A DNA stretch of 36,988 bases, taken from positions 1 through 36,988 of the forward strand of contig NZ_AOIV01000001.1 in NCBI RefSeq assembly GCF_000337095.1, written 5' to 3'. The translations under genes and the position numbers were made by a program. Each line of letters begins with the position of its first letter. The first letter of the stretch is position 1. This DNA comes from Halogeometricum pallidum JCM 14848. Its GTDB lineage: Archaea > Halobacteriota > Halobacteria > Halobacteriales > Haloferacaceae. The notes beneath the pieces were generated by a model that was not told where the DNA came from, did not search any database, and saw only the letters and a program-made list of their open reading frames with translations. This document shows positions 23,296 through 32,279 of the stretch, in pieces.

Positions 23296-24561
23296 CTACC
23301 GCTCGTGAACTTCGAGCACCTTGCCGGCCGCGATGGTCTGACCCATATCGCGGACGGCGAAGGAGCCGAGTTCGGGAATCTCCGAGGAGGGTTCCAGCAC
23401 CAGCGGTTTCTGCGGGCGCAGGGTCACGACCGCCGCGTCGCCGGCCTTGATGAAGTCGGGGTTCTCCTCTGCGACTTCGCCCGACGCGGGGTCGAGTTTC
23501 TGGTCGATGGACTCGAACGTGCAGGCCACTTGGGCGGTGTGCGCGTGGATGACCGGCGTGTAGCCCGCGGTGATGACCGAGGGGTGCTGCATCACGACGA
23601 TCTGCGCCTTGAACGTCTCGGCGACCGAGGGCGGGGCGTCGGCGGGGCCGGCCACGTCCCCGCGGCGGATGTCGTCTTTGCCGATGCCGCGGACGTTGAA
23701 CCCGACGTTGTCGCCGGGGCCGGCGCTGTCGACTTCCTCGTGGTGCATCTCGATGGTCTTCACCTCGCCCGATACGTCCGACGGTTGGAACGAGACGTTG
23801 TCCCCGACGTTCAGTACGCCCGTCTCGACGCGCCCGACGGGGACGGTGCCGATGCCGGAGATGGTGTAGACGTCCTGGATGGGGACGCGCAGGGGGGCGT
23901 CCGTCGGCGGTGACGACTCCGGGAGGTTGTTCAGCGCCTCCAGCACGGTGGGACCGTCGAACCAGTCCATGTTTGCGGAGCGTTCGGCGATGTTGTCGCC
24001 CTCGAACGCCGAGATGGGGATGAAGCGCGCGTCGTCGCTGTCGAAGCGGACCTGCGTGAGTAGCTCCTGCACCTCCTCTTTGACCTCGTTGTAGGTGTTC
24101 TCGCTGTAGTCGACGGTGTCCATCTTGTTGACCGCGATGATGAGCGTCTCGATACCCAGCGTGCGGGCCAAGAAGACGTGTTCGCGGGTCTGCGGGGCGA
24201 CGCCGTCGTCGGCGGCGACCACGAGAACGGCGTGGTCGGCCTGCGAGGCGCCCGTAATCATGTTCTTCACGAAGTCGCGGTGACCGGGCGTGTCCACGAT
24301 GGTGAAGTAGTACTTCTCCGTGTCGAAGCGCTGGTGGGCGATGTCGATGGTCACCCCGCGCTCTCGCTCCTCGGCGAGGTTGTCCATGACGTAGGCGAAC
24401 TCGAAGCCGGATTTACCCTTCTCGGCCGCCTCCTCGCGGTGCTGTTCGATGATGTGTTCGGGGACGCTTCCCGTCTCGAACAGGAGTCGACCGACGAGTG
24501 TGGACTTCCCGTGGTCGACGTGTCCGATGATGGCCAGGTTCTGGTGTGGTTTGTCGCTCAT
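23296..24561 (-). CDS. Translation elongation factor EF-1 subunit alpha
   Basis: The 421-residue GTPase carries aminoacyl-tRNA to the ribosome. All G motifs are clear: G1 GHVDHGKST (13-21), G2 GVTID (69-73), G3 DTPGH (90-94) and G4 NKMD (145-148). Domains II and III follow with the usual [15 protein letters not shown] and [10 protein letters not shown] motifs. Compared from memory with other haloarchaeal copies, G3 reads DTPGH where DCPGH is usual, and a few other conserved positions differ. The gene stands alone: neither the EF-2 gene nor rpsJ, its usual neighbours in haloarchaea, is next to it. A second copy elsewhere in the genome is possible. The gene is intact and its composition matches its surroundings. 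Confidence 0.95.
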   Translation of the reverse strand: MSDKPHQNLAIIGHVDHGKSTLVGRLLFETGSVPEHIIEQHREEAAEKGKSGFEFAYVMDNLAEERERGVTIDIAHQRFDTEKYYFTIVDTPGHRDFVKNMITGASQADHAVLVVAADDGVAPQTREHVFLARTLGIETLIIAVNKMDTVDYSENTYNEVKEEVQELLTQVRFDSDDARFIPISAFEGDNIAERSANMDWFDGPTVLEALNNLPESSPPTDAPLRVPIQDVYTISGIGTVPVGRVETGVLNVGDNVSFQPSDVSGEVKTIEMHHEEVDSAGPGDNVGFNVRGIGKDDIRRGDVAGPADAPPSVAETFKAQIVVMQHPSVITAGYTPVIHAHTAQVACTFESIDQKLDPASGEVAEENPDFIKAGDAAVVTLRPQKPLVLEPSSEIPELGSFAVRDMGQTIAAGKVLEVHER

Positions 24562-24933
24562 GAGTGGAAACGCGTCGGCGGCGGCGCCCGCAAAGCGGAC
24601 CCGGTTCGCGACGCTCAGCTATCTAGATGGATTCGAGAGGACAAAACGGTTCCCCGGGTACGAACGCCCGAATTGACGACTATCAGCCGATCAGACGGTT
24701 CGCATCAAACGGTCCATGTCGGCGAAGGTAGCCGTTCGGCGGTGGTCATCAGCAGCGTGGGCGTCTCGGTTGGGAGAATTTGCTACAATCATAGTAACTT
24801 ATTGGACGTCCGTCGGTATAACTCTGTTTTCGCGTATTTTGATTTGTCGCAGAACTCGACTGTTCCCGTCCCTGGTATTTATCTGGCCTCTTACAGATAG
24901 TATGATAATAGAGAAGTCATATGTATAGATAAC

Positions 24934-24948
24934 GTCTCGAAACGAGAC
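24934..24948. promoter_or_regulatory. Perfect 6-bp inverted repeat upstream of the histidine kinase gene
   Basis: GTCTCG (24934-24939) and CGAGAC (24943-24948) flank AAA. It lies 53 nt upstream of the kinase ATG and downstream of an AT-rich promoter-like stretch. It could be an operator or a 5' leader hairpin. Confidence 0.4.
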
Positions 24949-24991
24949 ATTCGAGCGGCGAAAGCGGGCGGCTATCGGACGATACGGGGGC

Positions 24992-24996
24992 AGGAG
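24992..24996 (+). promoter_or_regulatory. Shine-Dalgarno of the histidine kinase gene
   Basis: AGGAG lies 4 nt before the ATG at 25001. Together with the AT-rich promoter far upstream it suggests a transcript with a 5' leader, unlike most genes here. Confidence 0.5.
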
Positions 24997-25000
24997 ACAT

Positions 25001-26182
25001 ATGGAACGAAACACACGAGGGGGTAAGGGAGCGACGAAGGGACCGCGGCTACTCGTCGGATTGGGGTATCTGTTCGTGCTCGCCATCGTCGGCGAGTGGG
25101 TAGTAATGGAGACTCTCTATCCGACAGAACCACTGACGACGGATTACGCGTTCACGCTCCTGTTCAACGGACTTCCGGCGCTCGGAATCAGCTACGGCGG
25201 CTACTGGCTCCGGCGGAGCGACATCGAACCCGACCAGTACCGGCGCGTCGTCCGCTGGTGTCTCGGCGGACTCGTCGTCTTCTGCTCGCTCAACCTCGTG
25301 ATGATCGCTATCTGGCCGGCCGAGGGATTCAGAGCCAACCTCGGGTGGGCCCGCGGGACGGCAGTCTTCGGGGCGGTGGGCGGACTCCTCGTCGGCGGCA
25401 TCGAGGCGCGCACAGTCCGGCGCGCCCGCGTCGCCGAACGCGAAACCGCCCACACCAAGCACGTGGAGTCCCAGCGCCGGTGGTTCGGCTATCTCAACAG
25501 CCTCCTCCGGCACGAGGTGTTGAACACGGCCAACGTCATCGAGGGGTACAGCGAGCTGCTCATCGATGACGACCCCGACGAACTCGCCGCGGACCGACTC
25601 GAAGTCATCCGCCGGCAGAGTCGGAGTCTCACCGATGTCATCGACGACGTGCGGGTGCTGCTCGAAGCGACCGAGGAACCCGACGAACTCGAGGCCGTGA
25701 ACCTCTCGGCGATGCTGGCCGACCGACTCGCCGAACTGCGGGTGCGCGACCCCCGGGCCGACGTCCGAACGGCCGTCCCCGACGACGTGTTCGTGCGGGC
25801 CGACGGCCTCCTCTCGCGGGTGTTCTCGAACCTCCTGCACAACGCCGTCGAACACCACGACGGCGACCGTCCGACCGTCTCCGTGTCGGTCGAGACGACC
25901 GACGAGACGGCTCTCGTCACGATAGCGGACGACGGTCCCGGCGTGCCCGAGGCCAAACGCGACGCGATATTCGAAGGAGACGTCCGGTCGAGCAACCATG
26001 GCCTCGGGCTCTATCTGGTTCGGACGCTGACCGAACGGTACGACGGGACGGTCGAACTCCGCGAGACGGGGCCGGAGGGGAGCGTCTTCGCCGTCGAACT
26101 CCCTCTCGCCGAGAAGTCGACGGGGGTGTTCGACCCCGCCGAGGCGGTGGTTCCGGCGGCTATCGCCGTCTGGACCGGGTAG
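25001..26182 (+). CDS. Membrane-bound sensor histidine kinase
   Basis: The 393-residue kinase has about four N-terminal membrane helices (about 17-37, 48-68, 86-106 and 118-134) and a short linker. The phospho-acceptor H171 follows in LLRHEVLNTANVIEGYSELL. The ATPase domain shows N281 (NLLHNAVEHH), the G1 box ADDGPGVP (309-316) and the G2 box NHGLGLYL (332-339). The C-terminal tail is short. It has no PAS or extracellular domain, so the stimulus may be sensed within the membrane. No response regulator gene is adjacent, as is usual for haloarchaeal kinases. An SD sequence precedes the ATG. Confidence 0.9.
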   Translation: MERNTRGGKGATKGPRLLVGLGYLFVLAIVGEWVVMETLYPTEPLTTDYAFTLLFNGLPALGISYGGYWLRRSDIEPDQYRRVVRWCLGGLVVFCSLNLVMIAIWPAEGFRANLGWARGTAVFGAVGGLLVGGIEARTVRRARVAERETAHTKHVESQRRWFGYLNSLLRHEVLNTANVIEGYSELLIDDDPDELAADRLEVIRRQSRSLTDVIDDVRVLLEATEEPDELEAVNLSAMLADRLAELRVRDPRADVRTAVPDDVFVRADGLLSRVFSNLLHNAVEHHDGDRPTVSVSVETTDETALVTIADDGPGVPEAKRDAIFEGDVRSSNHGLGLYLVRTLTERYDGTVELRETGPEGSVFAVELPLAEKSTGVFDPAEAVVPAAIAVWTG

Positions 26183-26679
26183 CCCGCGGGCCGGAAACGG
26201 GCGTGGCGAGGCAGCGTTGGCTTTCTCTCCGACGGGCCGGACCGCCCTATCAGTCGACCCGGCGGGTCGGACGTTGAAGACGCGTCCTCGTGTTCCTCGA
26301 CGGGGCGGTTGCGGGGCGGGAGGCGCTCGGTACGGCGCTCCTGCGTCGCCTCCGGTCGACCGTCGAAGGTGTCGGCTTCCTCACCGGATTCTTCGTGACG
26401 ACCGCCGGCGCGATAGCGGTCGTCTCGTGGAGAGGGGGGGCGTGCAGTCGGGCGAACGGGCGCCCTCCGCGTCGCCGCCGCGTCGCGAGCATCGTCGTCG
26501 GCCCTTCCTCGCGACCGAGGCGACCGGGCTGGTCGGCGCGTTCGAACCGCGCGCCGTCCGAACACCGACCGAACCGCATTTGCTATCGCAGTATGTGATT
26601 TATTGGAGGAGTACGGCCGTCCGCCGGAACGCCGAACCGACATACCAAAGCATTACTTCGCCCGAACCAACTCGGAGAT
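26183..26679. other. 497-bp intergenic region before the glycine cleavage operon, possible decayed gene
   Basis: No intact gene is supported. A GTG at 26290 opens about 46 codons with normal third-position GC and a hydrophobic segment (GVGFLTGFFVTTAGAIAVV). After a run of seven G (26434-26440) the frame turns into Arg/Pro-rich text unlike a halophilic protein. This could be the remnant of a small membrane protein gene or chance. TATA-like sequence TGATTTATTGG lies at 26597-26607. The gcvT promoter is at 26651-26658. I see no glycine riboswitch. Confidence 0.4.
26651..26658 (+). promoter_or_regulatory. TATA-like element for the gcv operon
   Basis: CATTACTT lies 22-29 nt before the gcvT ATG at 26680, consistent with a leaderless start. 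A second candidate lies about 75 nt upstream of the ATG. Confidence 0.45.
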
Positions 26680-27783
26680 ATGGCCCTTCGCAAACCGCCG
26701 TTGCGCGAGGCTCACGCGGCCCGTGATGCCAAGTTCACGGAGTTCGGTGGGTGGGACATGCCGGTCGAGTTCGACTCGATACGGACAGAGCACGCGGCCG
26801 TCCGCGAATCGGTCGGCATCTTCGACGTCTCGCACATGGGCGAGGTGGAGGTGTCCGGTCCGGACGCGACGACGCTGATGCAGCGACTCACCACGAACGA
26901 CGTGACGCGCCTCAACCCCGGCGACTCGCAGTACGCGATGATAACGAACGAGGAGGGAACGATTCTGGACGACACCGTCGTCTATCGCCTCCCCGACGAA
27001 GCGGGGGAGCGGTACCTGTTCATCCCGAACGCCGGACACGACGCCCAGATGCACGAACGGTGGACGGTCCACCGCGACGAGTGGGGGTTGGACGCGCAGG
27101 TAAACGACGTCACCGAGGAGTGGGCGATGTTCGCCGTGCAGGGTCCCGACGCCGGGGACGCCGTCGCGGCCGCGTCCGACGGGGACGCCGCCGACCTCCC
27201 GAAGTTCGAGGCACACTACGCGGACGTCGTCGGCGCCCGGTCGTGGGTCGCCCGCACCGGATACACCGGCGAGGACGGGTTCGAGATACTCTGTCCGTGG
27301 GACGACGTCGAGACGGTGTGGAACGCGTTCGTCGACGACCACGACTGCACGCCGTGCGGCCTCGGCGCGCGCGACACGCTCCGAATCGAGATGGGATTCC
27401 TGCTCTCCGGGCAGGACTTCGACCCCGAGACGGAGCCTCGCGACCCCTACGAGGCCGGCGTCGGCTTCACGGTGAAACTCGACACGGAGTTCGTCGGCCG
27501 CGACGCCCTCGAAGCCGTCTACGAGGAGGGCGTCGACGAGAAGTTCGTCGGGCTGAAACTGCTCGACCGCGGCGTCGCCCGACACGGTTACGACGTCGTC
27601 GACGACGACGGACACGTCGTCGGCCACGTCACCAGCGGAACGATGAGTCCCACCCTGAACGAACCAATCGCACTCGGCTACGTCCCCGTCGAGCACGCGG
27701 AACCCGGCACGCGCCTCCGCGTCGCCGTCCGGGAGCAGGAAAAGCGCGCGAAGGTAGTCAGCACGCCCTTCTTGGAGGATTAA
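26680..27783 (+). CDS. gcvT: Aminomethyltransferase, glycine cleavage system T protein
   Basis: The 367-residue enzyme takes the aminomethyl group from lipoylated H protein, releases ammonia and passes the methylene group to tetrahydrofolate. Family features are [17 protein letters not shown] near the N-terminus, [27 protein letters not shown]-like sequence ([10 protein letters not shown]) and [13 protein letters not shown], which includes the catalytic-site arginine and aspartate region. Length is standard. It is the first gene of a four-gene cluster; gcvH starts 2 bp after its stop, with the ribosome binding sequence GGAGG inside its 3' end. Confidence 0.95.
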   Translation: MALRKPPLREAHAARDAKFTEFGGWDMPVEFDSIRTEHAAVRESVGIFDVSHMGEVEVSGPDATTLMQRLTTNDVTRLNPGDSQYAMITNEEGTILDDTVVYRLPDEAGERYLFIPNAGHDAQMHERWTVHRDEWGLDAQVNDVTEEWAMFAVQGPDAGDAVAAASDGDAADLPKFEAHYADVVGARSWVARTGYTGEDGFEILCPWDDVETVWNAFVDDHDCTPCGLGARDTLRIEMGFLLSGQDFDPETEPRDPYEAGVGFTVKLDTEFVGRDALEAVYEEGVDEKFVGLKLLDRGVARHGYDVVDDDGHVVGHVTSGTMSPTLNEPIALGYVPVEHAEPGTRLRVAVREQEKRAKVVSTPFLED

Positions 27784-27785
27784 CA

Positions 27786-28166
27786 ATGTTCGAAGTACCC
27801 GAAGACCGCAAGTATCTGGAATCGCACGAGTACGCAACCACCGACGGCGAGACGGCCACCGTCGGCATCTCCGACTTCGCGCAGGACGAACTGGGCGACG
27901 TCGTCTTCGTCGAACTCCCCGCGGAGGGTGACGAGATGACGAGGGGCGAGGAGTTCGGCGTCGTCGAGTCCATCAAGGCCGTCTCCGACCTCTACGCCCC
28001 CGTCTCCGGGACGGTGGTCGACGTGAACGAGGAACTGTTCGACCGGCCGGAACTCGTCAACGAGGACCCCTACGGCGAGGGATGGATGCTCGAAGTCGAG
28101 GTGTCGGACGCCGACGAGTTCGACGAACTGCTCTCGCCCGAGGAGTACCGCGACCAGACCGAATGA
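27786..28166 (+). CDS. gcvH: Glycine cleavage system H protein
   Basis: The 126-residue lipoyl carrier shuttles the aminomethyl group between P, T and L proteins. The lipoylation site is K64 in [13 protein letters not shown]. The N-terminus [16 protein letters not shown] and the C-terminal [14 protein letters not shown] are typical. A Shine-Dalgarno GGAGG (27774-27778) lies 7 nt before the ATG. The stop overlaps the gcvPA start as ATGA. Confidence 0.96.
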   Translation: MFEVPEDRKYLESHEYATTDGETATVGISDFAQDELGDVVFVELPAEGDEMTRGEEFGVVESIKAVSDLYAPVSGTVVDVNEELFDRPELVNEDPYGEGWMLEVEVSDADEFDELLSPEEYRDQTE

Positions 28167-29485
28167 CGCGCGGAAGCCCCTACGCACCCCACACCGACGC
28201 GGAGACGGCCGCGATGCTCGACGCCGTCGGCGCCGACGACGAGGAGTCGCTGTTCGACATCCCCGAAGACGTTCGATTCGACGGCGAGTTCGGCATCGAA
28301 GCGCGCGGAGAGCGGGAACTTCGAACCGAACTGTCGGACACGTTCGCCAGGAACCGACGGCTCACCGAGTTCCTCGGGCGCGGCCACCACGGCCACTACG
28401 TGCCGTCGCTGGTCGACGACATCTCGCGCCGTTCGGAGTTTCTCACCTCCTACACGCAGTATCAACCCGAGATAACGCAGGGGTTCCTGCAGGTGCTGTT
28501 CGAGTACCAGTCGATGCTGGTCGAACTCACCGGCCTCCCCGTGGCGAACTGCTCGATGTACGACGCCGCGACGGCGCTGGCGGAGGCGGCGCGCCTCTCG
28601 AACCGCGTCCGCCGCGTCTCCGGTACCCGCGTGCTGGTCCCGGAGACGCTCCACGCGGGCAAGCGGAGCGTCCTCGACAACTACGTCTCCGGGACGGCCC
28701 TCACCGTCGAGACGTACCCGATGGACGACGGCAACGTCGACGTCGACGCCCTCGCCGAACGGGTAGACCAGAATACCTCGATGGTGTACGCCGAGAACCC
28801 GACGGTCCGCGGCGCCATCGAGGAGCGCCTGTCCGAAATCGGTGATATCGCGGACGACGCGAACACGCTGTTCTGTCTCGGCACGGACATCGTCGCGCTC
28901 GGACTCCTCGAAGAACCCGCGAGCGTCGGCGCCGACGTCGTCGTCGGCGAGGCGGACGCCCTCGGGATGCCCACCTCGTACGGAATGGGCCTCGGCCTGT
29001 TCGCTACCCGCGAGGAGTTTCTCCGACAGGTGCCGGGACGACTCGTCGGCGCCGGCGAGGACGCCGGCGGCAGGCGCGCCTACACGCTGACGCTGCAGAC
29101 GCGCGAACAGCACATTCGCAAGGAGCGCGCCACCTCGAACATCTGCACGAACCAGGCGTGGGTCGCCCTCCGGACGGCGATGCACGTCGCGTCCCTCGGT
29201 CCGGACGGACTCGTCGACCTCGCGAAACGCTGTGTCACCGACGCCGAGTCGCTCGCGGCGGAGTTGAGCGACCTGAACGGCGTCCAAGCGCCCGTCCACG
29301 ACCGACACCACTTCCGGGAGTTCGTCGCCCACACCGACCAACCGGCCGAAGCCATCGCCTCCGATTTGGAGAAAGAGGGCTTCGCCGTCCACGTCGTCGG
29401 AGAGCACGAACTACAGGTATGCGTCACCGACCTGAACGCCTCGAAGACCGACGAGTTGGTCGCGGCGTTCGAGGAGGTCTTGTAA
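28163..29485 (+). CDS. gcvPA: Glycine dehydrogenase (decarboxylating) subunit 1
   Basis: The 440-residue alpha half of the split P protein works with subunit 2 to decarboxylate glycine using pyridoxal phosphate. It opens [20 protein letters not shown]. The central motif [20 protein letters not shown] is a strong family mark, as is [20 protein letters not shown]. Split P proteins are normal in archaea and many bacteria. The ATG at 28163 overlaps the gcvH TGA (ATGA), so translation is coupled; a start at 28082 within gcvH is rejected. Confidence 0.95.
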   Translation: MTRGSPYAPHTDAETAAMLDAVGADDEESLFDIPEDVRFDGEFGIEARGERELRTELSDTFARNRRLTEFLGRGHHGHYVPSLVDDISRRSEFLTSYTQYQPEITQGFLQVLFEYQSMLVELTGLPVANCSMYDAATALAEAARLSNRVRRVSGTRVLVPETLHAGKRSVLDNYVSGTALTVETYPMDDGNVDVDALAERVDQNTSMVYAENPTVRGAIEERLSEIGDIADDANTLFCLGTDIVALGLLEEPASVGADVVVGEADALGMPTSYGMGLGLFATREEFLRQVPGRLVGAGEDAGGRRAYTLTLQTREQHIRKERATSNICTNQAWVALRTAMHVASLGPDGLVDLAKRCVTDAESLAAELSDLNGVQAPVHDRHHFREFVAHTDQPAEAIASDLEKEGFAVHVVGEHELQVCVTDLNASKTDELVAAFEEVL

Positions 29486-29486
29486 C

Positions 29487-30914
29487 ATGGATTACGACCA
29501 AGCGCGTTACTCGCGCGACGACCAGTACGAACCGCTCCTCGCCGAAAAGAACGCGACGCGGGTCGAGATAGACGAAGAGGACTCGCCGCTGCCGGACGAG
29601 TTGACCCGCGACGCGGTGGAACTGCCCGACCTCTCGGAACCCGAACTCGCCCGCCACTACACGCGCCTCTCGCAGATGAACTGGGGCGTCGAGAGCGGAC
29701 CGTACCCGCTCGGGTCCTGTACGATGAAGTACAACCCCTCGTTCACCGAGGACGTGGCCGCCGACCCGAACGCGGCGGTCCACCCCGACCGCTCCGCGCG
29801 GAGCGTGCAGGGGTCGCTGGAACTGCTCTACGACCTGCAGGACTACCTCGCGCGCATCGGCGGGATGGACGCCGTGACGCTCCAACCGCCCGCCGGTGCG
29901 GCGGGCGAGTTCGCGGGCATCCTCGTCGCGAAGGCGTACCACGAGGCGAACGGTAACGACCGGAGCGAGGTGGTCATCCCCGCCTCCGCGCACGGGACGA
30001 ACTTCGCGTCGGCCGCAATGGCCGGCTACGACGTCGTCGAACTCCCGAGCGACGAGGACGGCCGCGTCGACGTGGACGCCCTCGAGGCCGCGCTTTCGGA
30101 GGACACGGCCGCCCTGATGCTCACCAACCCGAACACGGTAGGCCTCTTCGAACGGGACATCGTCGACATCGCGGAGATGGTTCACGACGTCGGCGGCCTG
30201 CTCTACTACGACGGCGCGAACCTCAACGCCCTCCTCGGGCGCGGCCGCCCGGGCGATATGGGCTTCGACATCATGCACTACAACGTGCACAAGACGTTCG
30301 CCACCCCGCACGGCGGCGGCGGACCGGGCGCCGGCCCCGTCGGCGTCGTCGAGGAACTCGCCCCGTACCTCCCGAGTCCCCGCGTCCGCGAACGCGGCGG
30401 TAACTACGAACTGTTCGACCCCGAGGAGTCGATCGGCAAAGTCCACGGCTACCAGGGCAACTGGCTCGTCCTCGTGAAGGCGTACGCCTACATCGCCCGC
30501 CTCGGCGACGAGGGACTGGCGGACTCCTCCGCGAAGGCCGTCCTGAACGCGAACTACCTCGCCTCGCAACTGGACTACGAGGTGCCGTACGAGCCGTTCC
30601 ACCACGAGTTCGCGGCCACCGCCGGCGACAGGGACGCCGCGGACGTCGCAAAGCGAATGCTCGACTACGGCGTCCACCCGCCGACGACGAAGTGGCCCGA
30701 GTTCGTCCCCGAGGCGATGCTCACGGAACCGACGGAGGTGGAGAACCGCGACTCGCTGGACGACCTGGCGCACGCGTTCAACGCCGCGATGGCCGACTCC
30801 GACGAGGAACTGGCGAACGCGCCCTCGAAGACGACGGCGCGGCGCATCGACCAGGTGAGCGCCGCGCGCGAACCCCGTCTGTCGTGGCGAGCGCTGGACG
30901 CGGACGGCGAGTAA
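29487..30914 (+). CDS. gcvPB: Glycine dehydrogenase (decarboxylating) subunit 2
   Basis: The 475-residue beta half of the P protein carries the cofactor lysine, K269 in HYNVHKTFATPHGGGGPG. Other family marks are GPYPLGSCTMKYNP, LQPPAGAAGEFAGI, LTNPNTVGLFE and YYDGANLNALLG. It starts 1 bp after gcvPA, with GGAGG (29473-29477) 9 nt upstream. It is the last gene of the cluster and is convergent with the small zinc-ribbon gene, 57 bp away. The missing partner, dihydrolipoamide dehydrogenase, is usually encoded elsewhere and shared with 2-oxoacid dehydrogenases. Confidence 0.96.
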   Translation: MDYDQARYSRDDQYEPLLAEKNATRVEIDEEDSPLPDELTRDAVELPDLSEPELARHYTRLSQMNWGVESGPYPLGSCTMKYNPSFTEDVAADPNAAVHPDRSARSVQGSLELLYDLQDYLARIGGMDAVTLQPPAGAAGEFAGILVAKAYHEANGNDRSEVVIPASAHGTNFASAAMAGYDVVELPSDEDGRVDVDALEAALSEDTAALMLTNPNTVGLFERDIVDIAEMVHDVGGLLYYDGANLNALLGRGRPGDMGFDIMHYNVHKTFATPHGGGGPGAGPVGVVEELAPYLPSPRVRERGGNYELFDPEESIGKVHGYQGNWLVLVKAYAYIARLGDEGLADSSAKAVLNANYLASQLDYEVPYEPFHHEFAATAGDRDAADVAKRMLDYGVHPPTTKWPEFVPEAMLTEPTEVENRDSLDDLAHAFNAAMADSDEELANAPSKTTARRIDQVSAAREPRLSWRALDADGE

Positions 30915-30971
30915 CGTCCGCTCCGTTTCGAGGGCACCGCTCTCGGCGCGCCGTCGAAAGAAGGAACCGGC

Positions 30972-31130
30972 CTACGCCGTGCGGATGTCGCCGTCTATCT
31001 GGATGAACCCGAACCCGCAGTCGCTACAGCGCCACTTCGTCTTCTTCCCGAGGTGAATCTCCATGTACGCCGTCTTCCAGAACTCGTTGCTGTCGCACTC
31101 GGGGCAGTCGCGTTCCATCTCCAGACTCAT
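30972..31130 (-). CDS. Small zinc beta-ribbon protein (haloarchaeal)
   Basis: A 52-residue protein opening MSLEMERDCPECDSNEFWKT. CPEC (9-12) and CSDC (35-38) should bind one zinc ion; between them lies AYMEIHLGKKTKWR. Such proteins are conserved in haloarchaea, and I recall them as the DUF7838 group, but I am not certain of the number. Function is unknown; nucleic acid or protein binding is common for this fold. It is convergent with gcvPB and below the size normally called by gene finders. Confidence 0.75.
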   Translation of the reverse strand: MSLEMERDCPECDSNEFWKTAYMEIHLGKKTKWRCSDCGFGFIQIDGDIRTA

Positions 31131-31267
31131 ACCCGCAGTTCTGCGTCGATGCCAGTTGAAGATACTGGTTCCGGGCCCCTCCGGCCTCGGCGAATCCGAG
31201 CTGATCCAGTTCGTATATTCTATTTCGCGATATCGAACGGAAAATTCTGCGATGGTGTTCGGCAGCC

Positions 31268-32035
31268 TCACCCGGTCACTCGTTCGGAACGCTCCCGGTA
31301 TCGCTCGAACAGTTCCGTCGCCCACGCGTGAAACCGCGAGTCGTCGGACTCGGCGAGTGCGCGCAACTGACCCTCCTCGTCGTAGGCGGCCAGCAGCAGT
31401 CGGTCGTCGCCGACGACGAGTCCGACGCGGAAGGCATCGGGACAGCGGTACAACGAGAGGGCGCCCGAACGGACGACGGCGGCGAACTCCGTCGGGTTGC
31501 GCTCGCGGGCGCGTTCGGCCGTCGACGCGGGCATGACCAGTTCGGTGTGAACGCCGCGCAGGGCCAGCGTCGCGTGGGCCTCGTGAAACAGGCGGCTCAG
31601 CACCGGCGAGAGCATCCGGACCCGGTTCGTATCGAAGCGCTTCACGCTCGTGACGTAGCGGTGGACGGGCGCCTGCGGGTCCTCGTCCGTCGCGACGGTG
31701 AGGTCCGCGTCGTCGAGCCACGCCGGGTCCGGCGCGTGCTCGCGGTCCGGGAGGTGCCGGAAGAGGGGCGCGAAGGCGTCGATTCGGTCGAGGGCGTCGA
31801 CGTACGCCGCGTGTTCCTCGGCGACGAGAGCGCCGGTCACGGTCAGCCGGTACGTCCCCCCGCCGCCTTCGACCCACCCGCGGTCGGCGAACTCCGCGAG
31901 GTTCCGCTGGACGCTCCGCCGCGAGGACGGGCCGTCGGCGGCGAGTTCGCTCGGCGACGCCGCCCCCTCCGAGAGGCGCAGGAGGAGCGTCAGGCGGTCG
32001 GGCGAGTCCGCGAGGAACCGCGCGTCGTCGGACAC
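31268..32035 (-). CDS. Winged-helix regulator with FilR1-type C-terminal domain
   Basis: The 255-residue protein has an N-terminal winged helix (about 10-75) with LLLRLSEGAASPSELA and SSRRSVQRNLAEFADRGWVE. The C-terminal domain (about 115-240) resembles the middle domain of the methanogenesis regulator FilR1 that is common in haloarchaeal regulators; FDTNRVRMLSPVLSRLFHEA is typical. A ligand is expected but unknown. It starts from GTG at 32035, with a T-run about 25 nt upstream. It is divergent from the leaderless short ORF and the membrane gene, and may control them. Confidence 0.82.
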   Translation of the reverse strand: MSDDARFLADSPDRLTLLLRLSEGAASPSELAADGPSSRRSVQRNLAEFADRGWVEGGGGTYRLTVTGALVAEEHAAYVDALDRIDAFAPLFRHLPDREHAPDPAWLDDADLTVATDEDPQAPVHRYVTSVKRFDTNRVRMLSPVLSRLFHEAHATLALRGVHTELVMPASTAERARERNPTEFAAVVRSGALSLYRCPDAFRVGLVVGDDRLLLAAYDEEGQLRALAESDDSRFHAWATELFERYRERSERVTG

Positions 32036-32157
32036 GGGTACGGGTATCGAAACCGGGAGAAAAAACCCTGTCGTCGCGGGCCATTGAGCGACCGAGGGCG
32101 CGCGAACGACACCGCTCGGCGTGACCGACGCGGTCCGTCACGAACGCCACGCGGTGA

Positions 32158-32166
32158 CGTAAATTC
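32158..32166 (+). promoter_or_regulatory. TATA-like element before the 28-codon ORF
   Basis: CGTAAATTC lies 23-31 nt before the ATG at 32189. It would give a leaderless transcript that begins on the short ORF and not on the membrane protein gene. Confidence 0.5.
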
Positions 32167-32188
32167 GCCCGGCCCCGTCGCCTCGTAC

Positions 32189-32275
32189 ATGGACGCTCCG
32201 CTCGTCGGCGCCGCCCGCGCCGAATCTCCCCTCGACCGAACGCTCGCCCGACGTGACCGCGCCGCGGTGGTGTGA
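32189..32275 (+). CDS. Short leaderless ORF (28 codons) ahead of a membrane protein gene
   Basis: The ATG is placed 23-31 nt after a TATA-like element. The product of 28 residues opens MDAPLVGAARAESPLDRTLA and ends in RRDRAAVV. Its TGA is 4 nt before the GTG at 32280 and it overlaps the alternative GTG at 32253. It could be a leader peptide whose translation controls the next gene. It could also be the true N-terminus of that gene if a frameshift or sequence error is present. Confidence 0.4.
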   Translation: MDAPLVGAARAESPLDRTLARRDRAAVV

Positions 32276-32279
32276 GACC

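Larger units (their letters stand above)
24562..25000. other. 439-bp intergenic region, partly AT-rich, between EF-1alpha and histidine kinase genes
   Basis: No convincing gene is visible. The left third is GC-rich and should hold the EF-1alpha promoter. From about 24770 to 24930 the DNA is unusually AT-rich for this genome, with several TATA-like stretches such as TATTTATC near 24885 and TATGATAATA at 24901-24910. A perfect hairpin lies at 24934-24948. Short open frames on both strands here have basic, unhalophilic translations and are not supported. Confidence 0.6.

Noticed and set aside
24799-25086. 95-codon minus-strand open frame crossing the histidine kinase start
   Set aside because: Its composition is basic and atypical, and it overlaps the kinase start and its Shine-Dalgarno.
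26183-26679. Glycine riboswitch before gcvT
   Set aside because: I saw no tandem aptamer-like structure, and the gcvT start appears leaderless, which leaves no 5' leader for a riboswitch.
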